Source: Elysia chlorotica (Eukaryota > Mollusca > Gastropoda > Plakobranchidae). From it: a stretch of 64,000 nucleotides of DNA. The position numbers and the translations under genes are program-made. Shown in pieces: positions 12,050-28,742 of the stretch (its first letter is position 1; the number at the start of each line of letters is the position of its first letter). The stretch lies in assembly GCA_003991915.1 (NCBI GenBank), contig RQTK01000506.1:147082-211081 (forward strand), written 5' to 3'. The notes beneath the pieces are model-generated. The model was not told where the DNA came from and did not search any database. It worked only from the letters and a program-made list of their open reading frames with translations.

Positions 12050-15000
12050 ATGGGTTGCTTTGATTTATTATATAGATTAATGTTTTTCAGTTGACCTTTA
12101 TGTAAGTTTGTTTTATTTTGAGAAGGAAAGGTTAGAGCTTATTATGAAGGATCAGTATTCCCTAAATTGAGTTGCCATTTTTATGTTCTTTAAAAAATAT
12201 CCAAATCAACTGCATGCATTTGAATTTGCATATCGTGTAATGTCCATTTAACATAACACCAGAGATACACACATTCAGAATTTCAATTCCAATATTGAAA
12301 AACAAGTGACTCACACTTTCCAGTTAACCCATCTCCTTTTTTATATGTAGAAAATACATGATCATAATTATATTCTGCAACGCATTTCCCCATACAAACT
12401 ATTGAAAACTGATCCCCATCCATTTCCACCTGACTTAGAGTCTGTACCTTCTCTCATTTAATTCCATCCTCATAACCAATAGCTTAGAATAAAAGATTTC
12501 TATTTAGGATAGAACTTTGCAGATTTTTTTACACAAATTGCTTTGGTCTGATCTAGTAATACAGTATAGGGTTAAGTATTAAGTATTATTAATTCAAAGT
12601 CATGTTGCTTTATCCTCAGCCTTTTGGGACTGTTTTTGTGTGTGTTGTTTTTTTTTTCAAGGGAAAATTATGGAATTCACGCATACAGAATAATAATGGT
12701 ATAATCAATTTATATTGAACAAAGGACTAAAAATTGGTGATTAATGACCACAAAATTATTTAAAAAGCTAGGATTAAGTTTTTTACCTTTTTTTTTTAAG
12801 TTACAGATTCTCTCTTTGTCTAAACAAATGAAATCAATGAATATTTTGGAGGATTCTCAGCCTCCGTGTCACATTATGAATATGATTATGAAGGCTATAT
12901 CACTGATGATAGCCTGGATTTCTAAGAAAGGAAAGGGCTGAGGAAGGAGCAAGATACCTCCTGTAGAGATCTTGGGTAACCTGGCTGTGTTTAGTCCCCG
13001 TGTATAAAGACTGTTGGGTCATTGAAGTAGGGGAAGATGGTGATGAAAGCCATGCTTTAACTGATTCACATAGAAGTGTCAAACACCGCCCCACAAGACA
13101 CAAAGACAGACACACACACACACACACACTGATGTGAAACAGGCGCTGGCCACATTGCATGTTGAACTCGGGCTTGTTCTATTCGTAAGACTGTTGGCTT
13201 GTAATTGCAATTGGCTCATGCACTGTACTGAGTTTATTTGGATAGTATAAGTAGGCCAACATATACTGTAACTGCCAGTGTTTCACTTGATAATCTTTGA
13301 TTATTGCCGCCTCACGTGGGCTCAAGTAGACTGTGCAATACTCGGCAAGTGGCCAATAATCTGATATTTTTCTAGAAATTGGTGGGATGTAGATCTAATT
13401 AAATTTAAATATTATTAGTGTTGACTTAGTAGGGACGTAAGGATATCTCAGTCTCCAGTGCTCGGGGCTGAGGGGCATGAAGTGCAAGGTTCACATATTT
13501 GCCATCAGCACTTTTTTTTTTCCACCACCTCCTTTTTCCGTCCATCTTTGTAGGAAACATGGGACATAATTTATTTGTAGGTGGCAATTTTTAGCAATAT
13601 AAGGCGTCAGACATCTCTAGAATTAGTGCTCTGGATCAAGAAGTAGGAAATCTAGCGTTCCGATCCGTAGCTGCTATTTTCATTTCTGTATTGTAGAATT
13701 TTCAATTGGGCCTACAATGGCTCTAGATGCATAACCCTTTCAGTCAAAAAGACACATTCACACAGAAGGAGTGTTCTGTGTAAAAAAGGATTTGAACTGA
13801 AACATCCCACACCCACAGCTCTTTAAAATTAAATAAGTTTCATTGTGGTGACCTGCAGGAAAGAAAGTAATAACTGGTCCTCTCCTTTATTCCTCCCACA
13901 CGATTAGTAATAATGGATTATTAAATAATAAAAAGCAAAAATTAATAAGATGGTAAAATCAACTTCTCAGCGCAATAGAAATATATATAGTTTTATGAAC
14001 TTAGAAATATTGCTAAAAATATTGGCGATAACAGAGCAACACTCGAGTCAGTTAACCAGGTGAACAATCATGCCACACCCAGTCACCCATGCCAGACCCT
14101 GAGTGGCCATCGGGTGACCTTCAAAGGGCCACAGGGATTAAATTGTGCCAAGTCAATCATACTCGAATGAACACATAAAATGCAATTAAATGAAATGACA
14201 ATTGAGAGCTTCAAAAAATGTATTGTGTACATAAAATAAAAAAATTGAATAACATAATTCCTAAAGTAGGAGCTACATGTAGTTTTACTGTGGTTACAAA
14301 AAAGCATGTTACAATTCTATGTAACTGAAATGTAAAATACTTTAAGGGTATACAATAATACTAATTATAGGCTTGTTGTAATTTAAAATGTAAATGATGT
14401 CATTACATGAATATTAAAATTTATACATGTGTTTGTCCAGAAGAATTTTCAAAATGATATATTTTTTTTTATCAATAATTCAGGCTTTTAAGTTTAAAAC
14501 ATTGTCCTGAATATCACTTGAAAATAAGAGATAATCAAAAATTTTTGTTAGGTTATCTACTGCTGTTGTAACAGAAAAAAACATAATAGTAGCATGTAAT
14601 TAAAGGCGATATTTGAAGTCATCATATGTACAATTTTTTAAGTATAAGATAGATGTTTATTAGGACCATAATCATGTTTTGCGTCAATATTTCATTTTAT
14701 AGATAACATTCCTCTAGTTTGTCCCATTCAGTCTCGAACTCAAGAAATAAATCTATTTGATTAAAAGAACTTAAGAAGAGAACTTTAAAATACAATGCAA
14801 CTTTTTTTTTTAATAACATCAGACACATGACGACACAACATGAACATGAATCTCTTTTCGTGAGTTCAGCTGTGCTCTGGTTTTTATTAATTTTGATTGG
14901 CTTCTATTTTTTTCTACCTAGATAAACAAAAAATGAGATGGTGATGAAACTTTGTTTTGCTTTTTTTTTACTGTATCAACTATCATTCTTACAGAGTAAC

Positions 15001-17000
15001 GGTTTTGAATTGTTTGAACTTTGATACAAAAAAAATATATAATTATTTATTATACTGTACTGTATTCCGACATGTGATGTACAATTTTGGTCCACTTCCT
15101 CCTTTAAGCTTACACTCACAAAGTTCATACATGCCAGTAATTTAGAACCAGAATGAACAGATCATAGCTATGCAAAAAATAATATGGGATAAAAAGTGGA
15201 ACTACCCAATTAGATAATTGAGCACAAAATAAAGGGGATTCATAAGAGATAATATAATAATCCACACATTTTACAGTGCACTCTAGATTAAACAATGCTT
15301 GAAACTTATATTAAAGACTAAAGAGTCTAGTTTTTTAATAATAAATTTGATACACGCATGCAGGAAAAAATACAATCCTCTAGTCTTACTTCTCCTATCA
15401 AACTTATGTATAGTAGAACAGGCTCATATACATGTAAAACTATGTGGCTTATGGCTAGAATGTTGTAATATCTATAGGTTTAACTTATATTGATTTATCT
15501 GTATAAGGAAATACATTGTAGGGCCTACCTCCAAAGTCGCTGAAGCTGAATAAGTATATGAGTTATAAAAAGAGTGAATTAATTATTGTTTCGTATAAAA
15601 TAAGATACATGTAGGTTATATCACAGTTGTAATATAAAAAAGACACACAGAAGTTTCGATTGCATAGTGATTGGTATGACTATGATTTTTCACGTACATG
15701 TACACTGTACTAACTACTATGAGTAATATTCTATTATTACATTTATATGAAAAAAAGAAATAATGTCTTGATCATGATTCAAAAGAAATGATGGTTAATG
15801 TGACTATATAAAATGATGTTTTCATAATAGTAAATACAGAACATATCATAATAAATGTACACGTAAAAGGCAAAATTACTATTTATTTACACTGTAACTC
15901 TAAGTCTATCTATTTTTGTGTATTCATTTCAAATGCAATAGAACTCGAATGCAACAAAGTCAAACTCGAAGATCACCCTACATTCAATAAAATCTCAGAT
16001 TTTTTTCTTCTTTGTTTTTAGTAAACTTGAAACCAACGAACTAATACTATACCCATCCTCAGATTAAATGAACCAGAAGTATTGGAAGGTTGACAATGTT
16101 GCATGCCAGGCTCTCTAAATCTAGTTTAAAATTAGTCAACCAAAGATCTGTCCGGTCGCTAATAAATACATGTAGAGCTTCTCCCATTAGCCAGGACTGA
16201 AATCACAAAGTATGGTGTACAGTTAAAGAGGTGGATCACAATGAAAAATGATAAGCAGAATAAGGAGAGGAGAGGAGTGACAGCTGATGGAAGAACGTCT
16301 AGCAAGATCAAAGAGCCAAAGCCGCCAGTTTAACATGTGAGACGTGTGTGTATGTGATTGAGAGAGAAGAGGCAAAGGAAAAGTTGCAGATAGGCCTATG
16401 GGTGGGGCTGTGAATGGCTCAAGGCCATCTAGGTATAGTAATGTAATACTTTTTTGGTATAGGCAGTAATGAGCCTCATGTGGCTTTAACGAAACTATTG
16501 GAGATACTGACATTACATAAAGGCACATATGCTGTTAACATCCATAACAAAAAAAATCCTCACTATAACAGGCATTTTTATAATTTTAACTAAGGGGAAA
16601 AAATTGCCTCCTTCAGTCCTCATCATGCTATGATGTGCAATGCAGTCTAGATAATTTGAATCCGAATAGTTTGGAATTTAATATATTTTAATTTAAGCAG
16701 TTGAACAATTTTTTAAATCCTAGGGGACAATAAAAAAATTCATTAGCGACAAGTCAAAGACAATCAATTTGGTTAGTTCACATTTTTTTCATAATAGCTC
16801 ATTGGCCATACAAATTTAAGATCACCAATAATTCAACACCTCAACAATGTAATGTAGTATGTTATCTCCTTTAAACTGAAAGTATGCAGATCACACTAAA
16901 TAAAAATATACTGATTATACAAGCTGTTGGTAACTCAGAGTACATATTATTTTGTCAATGAGATTGAATTTTAATCAGAGTGCACTGTAAAGTTTAGACC
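12050..17000. other. Intergenic, no supported gene
   Basis: AT-rich DNA without recognisable coding exons on either strand. It contains a short CA run (about 13113-13128) and scattered poly-T and poly-A tracts. Around 13430-13500 and 13640-13680 are short stretches with weak tRNA-promoter-like words that could be old SINE debris; I could not define ends. An ATTAAA on the minus strand (16970-16975) could end the gene at 17119-19624. Confidence 0.5.
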
Positions 17001-17118
17001 TATAGTAAGTAAGCATTGGACTATTGGTTGACAAAAGATGGGTGTCTTGTAACTTTGCTGAAATGGAATAAAAAAAAAAATACATTCATTTATCTGAAGC
17101 AGCTGATCATAATGTAAA

Positions 17119-19624
<2,506 letters not shown>

Positions 19625-22040
19625 TATTGAAGCTAATGCTGTAACAATTCACTGTAACAATTCACTGATGAAACTCAATAATCTGTTTTATGTAAAAGGC
19701 CTAAATCTGGAAAGGTCTATAAAGCATAACTCACTACTCAATTTATTGATGGTGCTTACAAAATAGCAGAGAGTTTCTAGAGTGTTTCAAATTCAAGAAA
19801 CGTGCATGATATGATGCTTGCATTGAGTTGGGCCTGATCTGACTCACTTTTTTTTATGTTATTAACGTAATAATGATGCCATTAAAATTGTTATCGTTAT
19901 CTAAATATGATTCCCCTTTTTTAAATTATCGGCAATGAAAAATTGTTTTCTTTATAGACATTCAAAAATGTTAATGTCGGGAAATATTCGACAGCCGGTT
20001 ATGATGCTTTAGACAGCCATATTTGTTTACATTCAGGCAGCCGTAACTAAGTTAAATATCAAGGGAGGTCATGCTGGATTTTATTTTGTCTGGTTGTTTT
20101 GTTTGGTGCTCTTTTTCGTTTTGTTGTGATTTTTTTTTTTAAAGAAGGGGGGGGGTCTTCGTTCTTTTTTGTTTGTTTAATTCACGCTCACCTTTCGGTG
20201 AGTATGTCGTTTTCATAGAAAGCAAGACAGACTAGTGACGTTGTACACATATACTGTACTTTTTATTAATATAATTTTTTTTTTTTTTTGCTGTCCTGTA
20301 AATAAAATTTAATAGTAGTATGGTAGGCCTACGTGTATGACAATCGTGCGTTAATCACTCTTTTCTCTTTGTTTTGCAATCCACATTGGCTTGAGGTCGC
20401 AGTTTTTGTGTTTTTTTTTTGTTTGGATTTTTGTTTGTGTGTGCGCAACGATCGCCAACAAAAAGAAGCGATTTTATGCGGTGCTTTGCTTGCCTTTGTT
20501 GAAGTGGCATCATGAGGCATAACACTGCCACAGTAAAGAGATTTTTTTTAAATAACAATAACAAAATGCGCACATAACAAGAAGACAATAACAAAGTGCC
20601 CATTTAACCCCTACTCATTATTTAATAACCGCATTCTTGTTATATTTGACATTACATTTTGTCATGTATGTAAATTGCCTACAGTTGTGTTGATTTCGTC
20701 TATTATCAAACTAATAAATTAATCTACCGATAAGAGGCGATGGCAAATGTCACCAGTCTTTGTGCATAAAATACAGAATACTTTTTTAATTCATTAAATG
20801 AACTTCTTGAGGACAGCCTAATTTTTTTATTTTATATCAAGTTTAATGGTTAAAATGGAATTGATGCACATGAACTAGTTAAATCATATTAAATCATACT
20901 TAATTTTAAACAGTGTTACGCCTCGTTACCAGGAACATTACATACAGGCTAGACATCCTCAAAGAAGATGACATAATTAAGTTTGTGCGCAAGTGGTACT
21001 ACATGTGTTATATAAGTGCACACTTAGCTTACTTTCCACTAGCCATCTGGAGCAAACAGCAAAGCGATAATCGGTTCGATTCCACAATCGGACAAAAACA
21101 ATGAGTGACAAATACATACATGTACGTACATATTAGATATATAGTATTTTTATGTGGCCTACCGAAAGTATGAACCACTGCGATTTTTTTAAATTTCTCT
21201 GTATCTTAAAGGTTTAAAAAATACATGCCTATGTCCTAATTGAACAAAGGCCCAAGCCTACAAGTACTGCATATTCTACGCAATTTGTTTAAACCGTTTC
21301 ATTGTTTGAACTTTAAGTTTTATATGTTCTTTGTTTTATGGTAAAATAACTGTTAGTGGGTACATTGTACCTTTTAGGGAGTATGTGTATTTCCTTGAAA
21401 TTTGCATCTTATGGCCTATGTTAGCTTTAAGAAAAAGGGATGTTGTTCGAATAATGCTTATCTATAACTTTATTGTATTTCATCTTTTATACAGTGCGAA
21501 AAAAAATCCACAAACCATGCACACTGCAATGATGATATAGTACATACTGACTTAGTCGCAATGGAGATAGTAGGCCTCTATTTAACATTTTTAAGACCTA
21601 ATTTGTTATACCACGCAAACTAAAACAATATCAATCAACCGTTCTGATATGAGAAATGGTACTATCATATTTGAAGTAAAATACATTGTACAATGTATAA
21701 ACTTTTACCTGTAGCTGTTTGTATTTTCTGAATTTGGATCAGTGCATCCCGCATTACATTATTCCATGAATACTATTGAGTATTTGTATTCTTAGTTACA
21801 TGTTACAATTATTATTTGGTAGCAAACATTGCTTATAGTAATAACGGATGAGAAATTGGAGTTCGACCGAAATAGTACTAAAAAAAGTACTGTAGTACAA
21901 CTGCGTGTGCACTTTCACTAGTTTAAGAATACTTTTTGAGCAGGGCTTCTGCTTAACACAACCTGAGTCACCGAGAACTCTCAGCGAGAAAATTGCTAAA
22001 TAATTCGTTTGCCATACGTGAAGTGAACTAAACGTATGAA
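19625..22040. other. Intergenic / 5' flank of the PLD-like gene, no supported gene
   Basis: The first few hundred bases should contain the promoter of the minus-strand gene starting at 19624, but no clear TATA or CpG signal stands out. A T-rich, AT-rich stretch follows with only short unconvincing frames (for example 63 codons at 20913-21104). Confidence 0.45.
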
Positions 22041-22044
22041 CACT

Positions 22045-24140
22045 TTCTTTTCAACTGCCTTCTACACAAAGATGGTGAAACATTCAAAGTGTTCTACAGT
22101 GACCTCCGCCGCCTCGTAAAAACTTACAATTACTGCAAGCGGTGTCTTGATTCTCTCTTAAGTAAGAGACAGAACTGTCTCGGGTGTCAAAGACAAAGAC
22201 ATAGATCGTGATTTTCTCAAGATTCGCGATCTCACCCTAGCGAAAGTTATCGATGTGTGTAACTGTAAGGCCGCTGAGAACGCGGACAGACATCGACAGA
22301 AGATGAACATGGCTCCTGAAGTGTCTGCAGCTGTCAATGCTCTGCCTAAATAGAGAACTCGCCCTCTATCCTCATCTACACGTCCTTAGTCCTTCTCTAA
22401 GCCTCTTCATCCGACAAGGTGCAAGTTTTGTGGCCGACAGCATCATATGCTAGCAGGTTGCCCTGCATAAGGCAAAGAGCGCAGCAAGTGTCATGGTAAG
22501 AATCACTTTGCCAGTATGTGCTATTCGTCTAGTCGTAGAGTCCACAGTGAGTGCGAAACTGCCTTAGTCAACACTGTCCGCGAGCGCTGGAACAGGCTAG
22601 TTCGCTGTAAAATGATCGCAAACAGGCAACCAGTAGACCTACCTTTTCTCAGTGACTCTGGTGATTCTGTAAATATGCTCCTTGATACGCATGACAGAAA
22701 CATAGAGTCAAGCATTACACCCCTCACCAGTTTCGGTGGTTCCACTCTGTCTTATGTTGGAAAAACACGAGAAATTCTTTAAAATGATAGGACAGGCAAG
22801 AAATTTAATGTGGAATTCGTTGTCTGTGAGCAGGATGTTCAGCCAGTCCTTGGATTACGAGCTGCTGAACGAACGAACTTGCTGTGTCTTAAGAATGACA
22901 ACTTTGAGGAAGTATGTTCCTTATCCTCTTTCGAGTCCCTTTGTGTCTTCAATGATATACCTTGCCAGTTTCGTGGAGTACATCTAACGACAGACCCTGA
23001 AGTAAAGCCGACGATAATGCCTAATCGCCGAGTTCAAGAAGGATGTCCCTTTCCTCTGATCGGACAGCAAGGAAAAAGCTTTTCTGGTCATTAAGTCCAA
23101 AATTGTTGATAGCCCCTGCCTTGGCACAATGAACTAACCCTAGAGAACGACGCATCGGACTATGATCTGGGTTCAGTCTTTCTGCAGAATGGCGAAATCC
23201 CTTGCCTTTGCGTCAAGGACTCTTTCTGAAGCTGAGAGAAACTACGCTCGTATTGAAAAGGAGGTCTTTACTCTTAGCAGTTATCTTTGATATGAACAAG
23301 TTCTACCATTACATATTCGCCAAACCCGGAACAGTCATCACCTTTGGTTTCAATCGCCAACAAGCCTCTCTCCAAAGCACCTGAACGTCTGCAGTTCATG
23401 TTCCTCAAACTCCAAGCCTTTGATTTCAACCTGACCTGTAAAACTGGTGCTTAACTATACGTGAGTGATTCCCTGTCACGTGCTCTTAAGTCTACAGTGA
23501 ACTCTGTTCACACATGCAGCAACATCTCCCACAGTCATTTAAACGATTCTCGTCTCAGCGAAATCAAAGCTGCAACTGTCCTTGATCCTGTTATGTCGCA
23601 GTTGGACTTTGAAGCTCATCATCCTTCAAGGCTGACCAGACCTGAAGTGAGATCTGCCCAGCTGTGTGCTTCCCTACACCAACTATCGCGACGAGCACTA
23701 GGTACAAGATGAGATAATTCTACGTGGAGACCGTATCGTGATGAGCTCTCTAAGTTAAGACCTCAAGGCGAAGGTGCATGCGGGTCAGCACAGCATCAAC
23801 TCCTGCCTACAACACGCGCGCGATCTCCTCTTCTGGCCCGGCATGTCCAGCGATATCGGTGCTCACGTACTGTGGGCGCCAACCTAAGCAGCCACTACTC
23901 AGTACTCATGCGCCAAGTACAGAAAGTCGGGACAGACATCTTTTCTTTCAGCGGGAGGAACCTTAATCATAGTGGATTACTTCAGTGGATCTCTGCAACT
24001 AATTTAGAACAAAGCCCGAGACCCGCGCTCGAAACTATAGGGAAAACAATCCCATTTACCACACGGTCGGCAAGAGTAATACATAAACCGCCCGAGAAAT
24101 GTGTCACTATCCCCAGCCCAAGCCGAAAATACTAACAGGC
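22045..24140 (+). mobile_element. Decayed Ty3/Gypsy-type LTR retrotransposon fossil (internal part)
   Basis: Conceptual translation in several frames gives, in plus-strand order, a zinc-knuckle-like CX2CX4HX4C motif (near 22420-22470), an aspartic-protease-like DSG motif (near 22655), RT-flank-like text, an RNase H-like region (about 23180-23470) ending in a SDSLSRAL-type motif, and an integrase zinc-binding-like region (about 23770-23870). This is the gag-pol order of Ty3/Gypsy elements. No LTR could be paired at either end. The element is heavily broken, with roughly ten or more breaks, and looks old. Ends are approximate. Base composition is more GC-rich than the flanks. Confidence 0.8.
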
Positions 24141-26236
24141 CTCAGTAGAGTCAGAAAACCTTAGCTCTATGTGTTAAGTTAACGGCATGTTTTGTTCTTT
24201 AAGTTTAACACTTAAGAAAATGTACTTTGCTACACTAAGCTTATAAAAGTGAATGCCTGTGTTGCACATATTTCTGCCCTACGATTTTTGTTGAAATGTA
24301 TATACATTGTATATTTGCTCCAGTTACGCAGAAATACATGTACATGTACCTGTATCACAAGATTCAATTTTGCACCTTAATATCATGACCATTTTATAGC
24401 TTAGCACACAATTACAATTACGATTAATATTTGAAACAGTTTACTTAATAAGTTAATACATATTAGCATTACCGAGTTGCAATAGCATTAAGTAATACTA
24501 GTATAACATAAGCCCTGAATGATTGTACCTTCCTTCAGAGCCCATTTAAACAGACAAATGAACAGAGTGCACTGTCCACAACTTTCAAGTTTGTCACGGA
24601 ATGTATAGTATGTAAGGATGTATTGATAATGTGGCAATTTGTCTATTAATTTAAATTGCAAGTGTTAAGTTTGTTTAATATGTTTTAAAGCACTTAAAAA
24701 AAATTAAACAAGACATTAACCCTTTACGATTACCACTTGTCTTGGGTTAGAAATACTGTAAACATGAGATTTGCTCAAGTATTAGAATTTACAAACGTTT
24801 AAGTTGTTTACACTTGCTATGGCTCATGGTTTTATAACAGTGAAATCCTTTTATTTAAAATGAAATAATGTCTTGGGGACAACACCACTGTTTATTTTAT
24901 CCCAAGTATCTTAAACAGTGACTGCAATGACAAAAAAAAAAAAAGAGGAACCAATGCCTTGTAAAGTTTATACATGTATAAAGCCATAGTTATCTAAAAC
25001 AAAGTTTGTCTTGAAAGAATTCCACTGTGCTTCAAAATGATTTATTTTTAATAAACTGTATTAGCAGCAGAACCTGCAATGACACAATTACAGCTGTAAT
25101 ACAAAATTTAAATATTATCACTATATGTGCAAGTGTAACACATGATCAACCAATTAACGAAAAAAAAACAAAAAAAACAACAACTAAAAAAGCAAACAAT
25201 TACGAGTATGACCATGCTGAAATAACACACAAATTATCATGTCTTTATTTTGCTATTTGAAGTCAACTATTTTTGTAAAATTCAAGTATAAAAGTGAATC
25301 AAATGATTACATGATATTGAAGGGTTACCTGTATATTATATGTATGTTTATATGTTAAAGTCAAGTTATACATTCAGTCTGTTATTTATTTTCTATCTTT
25401 ATTGTTTCAGTCGATGTCCATCCTATGTCCAACATGCATGTTCATCATTTATGTTAATAAAGATGTTTGCAACATGATGAGGAGTTTCTTCAGATATGTA
25501 TGCCGCAATAGAAAAATGTCCTTAGCTTGCAGTTGCACTTTGTTTGAAGTTCACTATTTCTTTTTTCTAATACTCAAAGGCACACTATGCTTTAATGTAA
25601 AGAGTTCTTTTCAGCACAAACTGAAATATTTAAAATCCAAAAGTAACCCATTGAGCAGTGGAATTCACTCAGATAAACCTCCTGGAGACACCCAGACAGC
25701 CTAAAAAGTTTACTTTACCAAGTTTGTATTGAACAATGACTATTAAGTAAAAGAAAATGGCATTGGTGTTACTTAAATTGTTTAAATATTTATAAAGCCA
25801 TAGATTATCTTAGAAAGTTTTACCATAAGCGGATTCCACTGTACGTGGTATTTGAGCATACAGTTGACATTGCTTATTAATTATTATAAAATGAAAATAC
25901 TTTCAAAGAACTTGACACCTTTCAAATGGACCTCTTTTCATAATGCTCATTATAGTTTCATAGAAAGGGCAATGAATTGCATTGGTTGCGATGTCTATAT
26001 ATATATAATGGACATCTTTTCATAATGCTCATTACAGTTTCATAGAAAGGGCAATGAATTGCATTGGTTGCGATGTCTATATATATATATGTCCCATGAA
26101 CTTTGAGATCAACTTAAAAAATGTCATCTGTATTTTACAAAATTCGGATTTCCCCCCCACAATATACTACATTGAAAAGATTATTAACATTTAAGAAACA
26201 GAATAATCAGTGAAGTTTCTTGTAAAAAATACAATG
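24141..26236. other. Intergenic between the retroelement fossil and sororin 3' end
   Basis: AT-rich DNA with no coding exon I can support. It holds an 81 bp two-copy tandem repeat (25928-26089) and two loosely similar stretches with ATAAAGCCATAG near 24980 and 25795, which may be old dispersed repeats. Confidence 0.45.
25928..26089. repeat. 81 bp tandem duplication, two copies
   Basis: The unit beginning TGGACCTCTTTTCATAATGC recurs 81 bp later with only a few substitutions. Each copy ends in a short TATATA run, which may have helped slippage or unequal exchange. Confidence 0.9.
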
Positions 26237-26242
26237 TTTATT
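26237..26242 (-). terminator. Sororin polyadenylation signal
   Basis: TTTATT on the plus strand is AATAAA for the minus-strand sororin gene, about 42 bp beyond its stop codon. The 3' UTR would be very short; an alternative downstream site cannot be excluded. Confidence 0.5.
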
Positions 26243-26283
26243 ACAAAAGGTTGAAAAAGTATTTTTCAAAATGTACATTTGGT

Positions 26284-28673
26284 TTATTCAATATTCAGGA
26301 CGAATTTCTCAATATCCTCAATTTCCATATTTATCTCGTTAGCCCATGCTTCAAACTTTGAAACCTGTAGTGCGAAAATAAAAAACAAAAAGTTAAAAAA
26401 ATACAGAAGAAAAATAATGCACGATGAATGTCTTGTGTATACATACATACAACAATAACAGTCAGATGAATTACATGTAGATTTGAAGCCTCATAATTCG
26501 AATTCCTTGGGATTTGAAACTTTGAATTAAGAGGATTCAAATTAAAGGGGACATATGTGAAACAAAGTGTTAAATTTAGTATACAATTAGATACTTTTTT
26601 ATAAAAAAACCTGGGTTTGTTTCCTATTGTAGTTGTTCTCATCAGATACTTTATTCAACCACATTTCTTTCAAAGGCAAGTATTGGGGAGCAATAAGCAT
26701 TGCATATTGCTTTACAGATACACCTTTTGTAATGCCTATATTGGTGATGTGAGTTTCAAATTAAGAGAATCAAACCAGACTGAATTATAAGTAATAATTT
26801 ATAATAATTTATAAGAGTTAAATAGAGCTTAGAGAAAGAAAAAAAAACATATTCCCTTGCAAAATTCGGTTTATGAGAAATTTGAATTATCAGACTTCGC
26901 TTTGTCACTTGTGAGGTTTCCATTGTATTTTCAAGTATACAAATCTTTCATCCAAATATGACAATTTTTTCCTCAATAAAATCTCGTATGATGTAGCCAA
27001 TAATTTGTCAGCTTTTATTTTCTTATCTGTGCCTATACATGTATGATTAGTGATGCCAACTGGATCATTTTTTTTTAATTAAACTTTTTCTGTGTACCGG
27101 TACTGCGGCGTACCAGATGAAGAATCTCAAAACACACCCCAAATTATTGTCATTAGTGTATTAAAGCAAAGTATAAACTCAGTATTTCTTAATCAAATTA
27201 GATTTATCTTTAAAGACTCTTTGTATGCTTAATTGTATTGAGAGAATTCTATAATTATACATTGCATAGCTAAATGAAATGGTTCAAATTGGCAAGGACT
27301 GGCTGATTTTCACTAACCATGTTTAAGACCATAGAGCAACAGTTGTGCTAAACAGCAAGGTTATCTTTTTCAGAAATTTCTTAATTTGTCCCTATTAATT
27401 ATAGAGCAACAATATTTTAACACTACCAAAAGTAAGAATTGATAAAATTTATCCAATAATGATTCTGATACTCAGAACTTACCGATTTTTTGTGTTTAAG
27501 TTTTCTTTCCTTGCAAGGTTTGTAAGACTTGGCAGAACTCTTGTTAAAAACCATTGACTCTGGAGAAAAATAATTATGTACATATAAATTAAAAAATGGT
27601 AAGAAAAAAAATGCTTACATACAATATTATGCACTGGGTAAAATTAGTAAATGTACAATGTATGTAAAAAATGGTGTAAATAAAAATTATGACATGAGAT
27701 CTTTTGTTTTTGAAACATTTGCAGAGAGCTAAATTTATTTTGACCACTTTGTGAACACCCATAGTGAGAAAGTTCTATATTTATTTCATCAATTAAACAT
27801 GGCTAAGAATAGTAATTTAATCAAACATGTACACTAAAAAATAGTACATGTAGTTAGCAGCAAAGCTTAAAGAAGATACTATGCTCTTCGTCAACTCCTA
27901 CATTCTACCTTTTATATAATATTTATACCAAAGAGCATTAGTTTAATTTTACTATCTTGGTTTGACATTGATGTCTCAGTTTTGGGATGTAAAAGGTACA
28001 CACATTCCAAATTCTATGATAACCAAACAATTTTTTTTTACAATATGGGCAAAAGTGAGTTTTTTTTTTTTTGTACGCCTCCGTCTTGTGTGTTCTTAAG
28101 ACTTTACAGGTTCTAACGGGAGAAGAAGAAAATGAGCCTAGGAGTGAGTAAACAAATGATTAAACTGTAAATAATAGAAGTCTGCAGTTCATTTTTATGT
28201 TCATAGTTTCATTGTTGTTTTTTTTAAACTACGGGCTTTACTTCGATATTTCAGAACATAAAAAATTGAGATAAAGCCACTCACAGTGTCCCCAATAAAA
28301 TCTCGTATGATGTAGTTATAATATTGATTTGTCAGCTTTAATTTTTTATCCGTGCATATACATGTATGACTAGTGATGCCAACTGAATCATTTTTTTTAA
28401 CTTAACATCAGTCATGAGAACGCATTGATTTGAAAAGAAAAGAATTCACTGTTAAGAGATAACAAATTTCTCTCTCAGTTTAAAGTTTAAAAAAAAAAAA
28501 CCCGCAAAAACGGGAACTATGAGAGAGATGCAGAAAACCGACACTGACTAAATCAGTACGAAATAAAAAAAGCATTTTAAGCGTTCCAACCCGTAGCTCT
28601 CTCTTTAAAGGCCACGCGCTCTACACACAAACTTACAGAAAGAACCAGGCAGATAACAGCAGAAGGGATAAAA

Positions 28674-28742
<69 letters not shown>

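Noticed and set aside
12900-13160. 86-codon minus-strand frame
   Set aside because: It runs through a CA microsatellite and has no recognisable domain.
13420-13680. Possible SINE debris with tRNA-promoter-like words
   Set aside because: No second copy in the window and no definable ends; too weak to annotate as an element.
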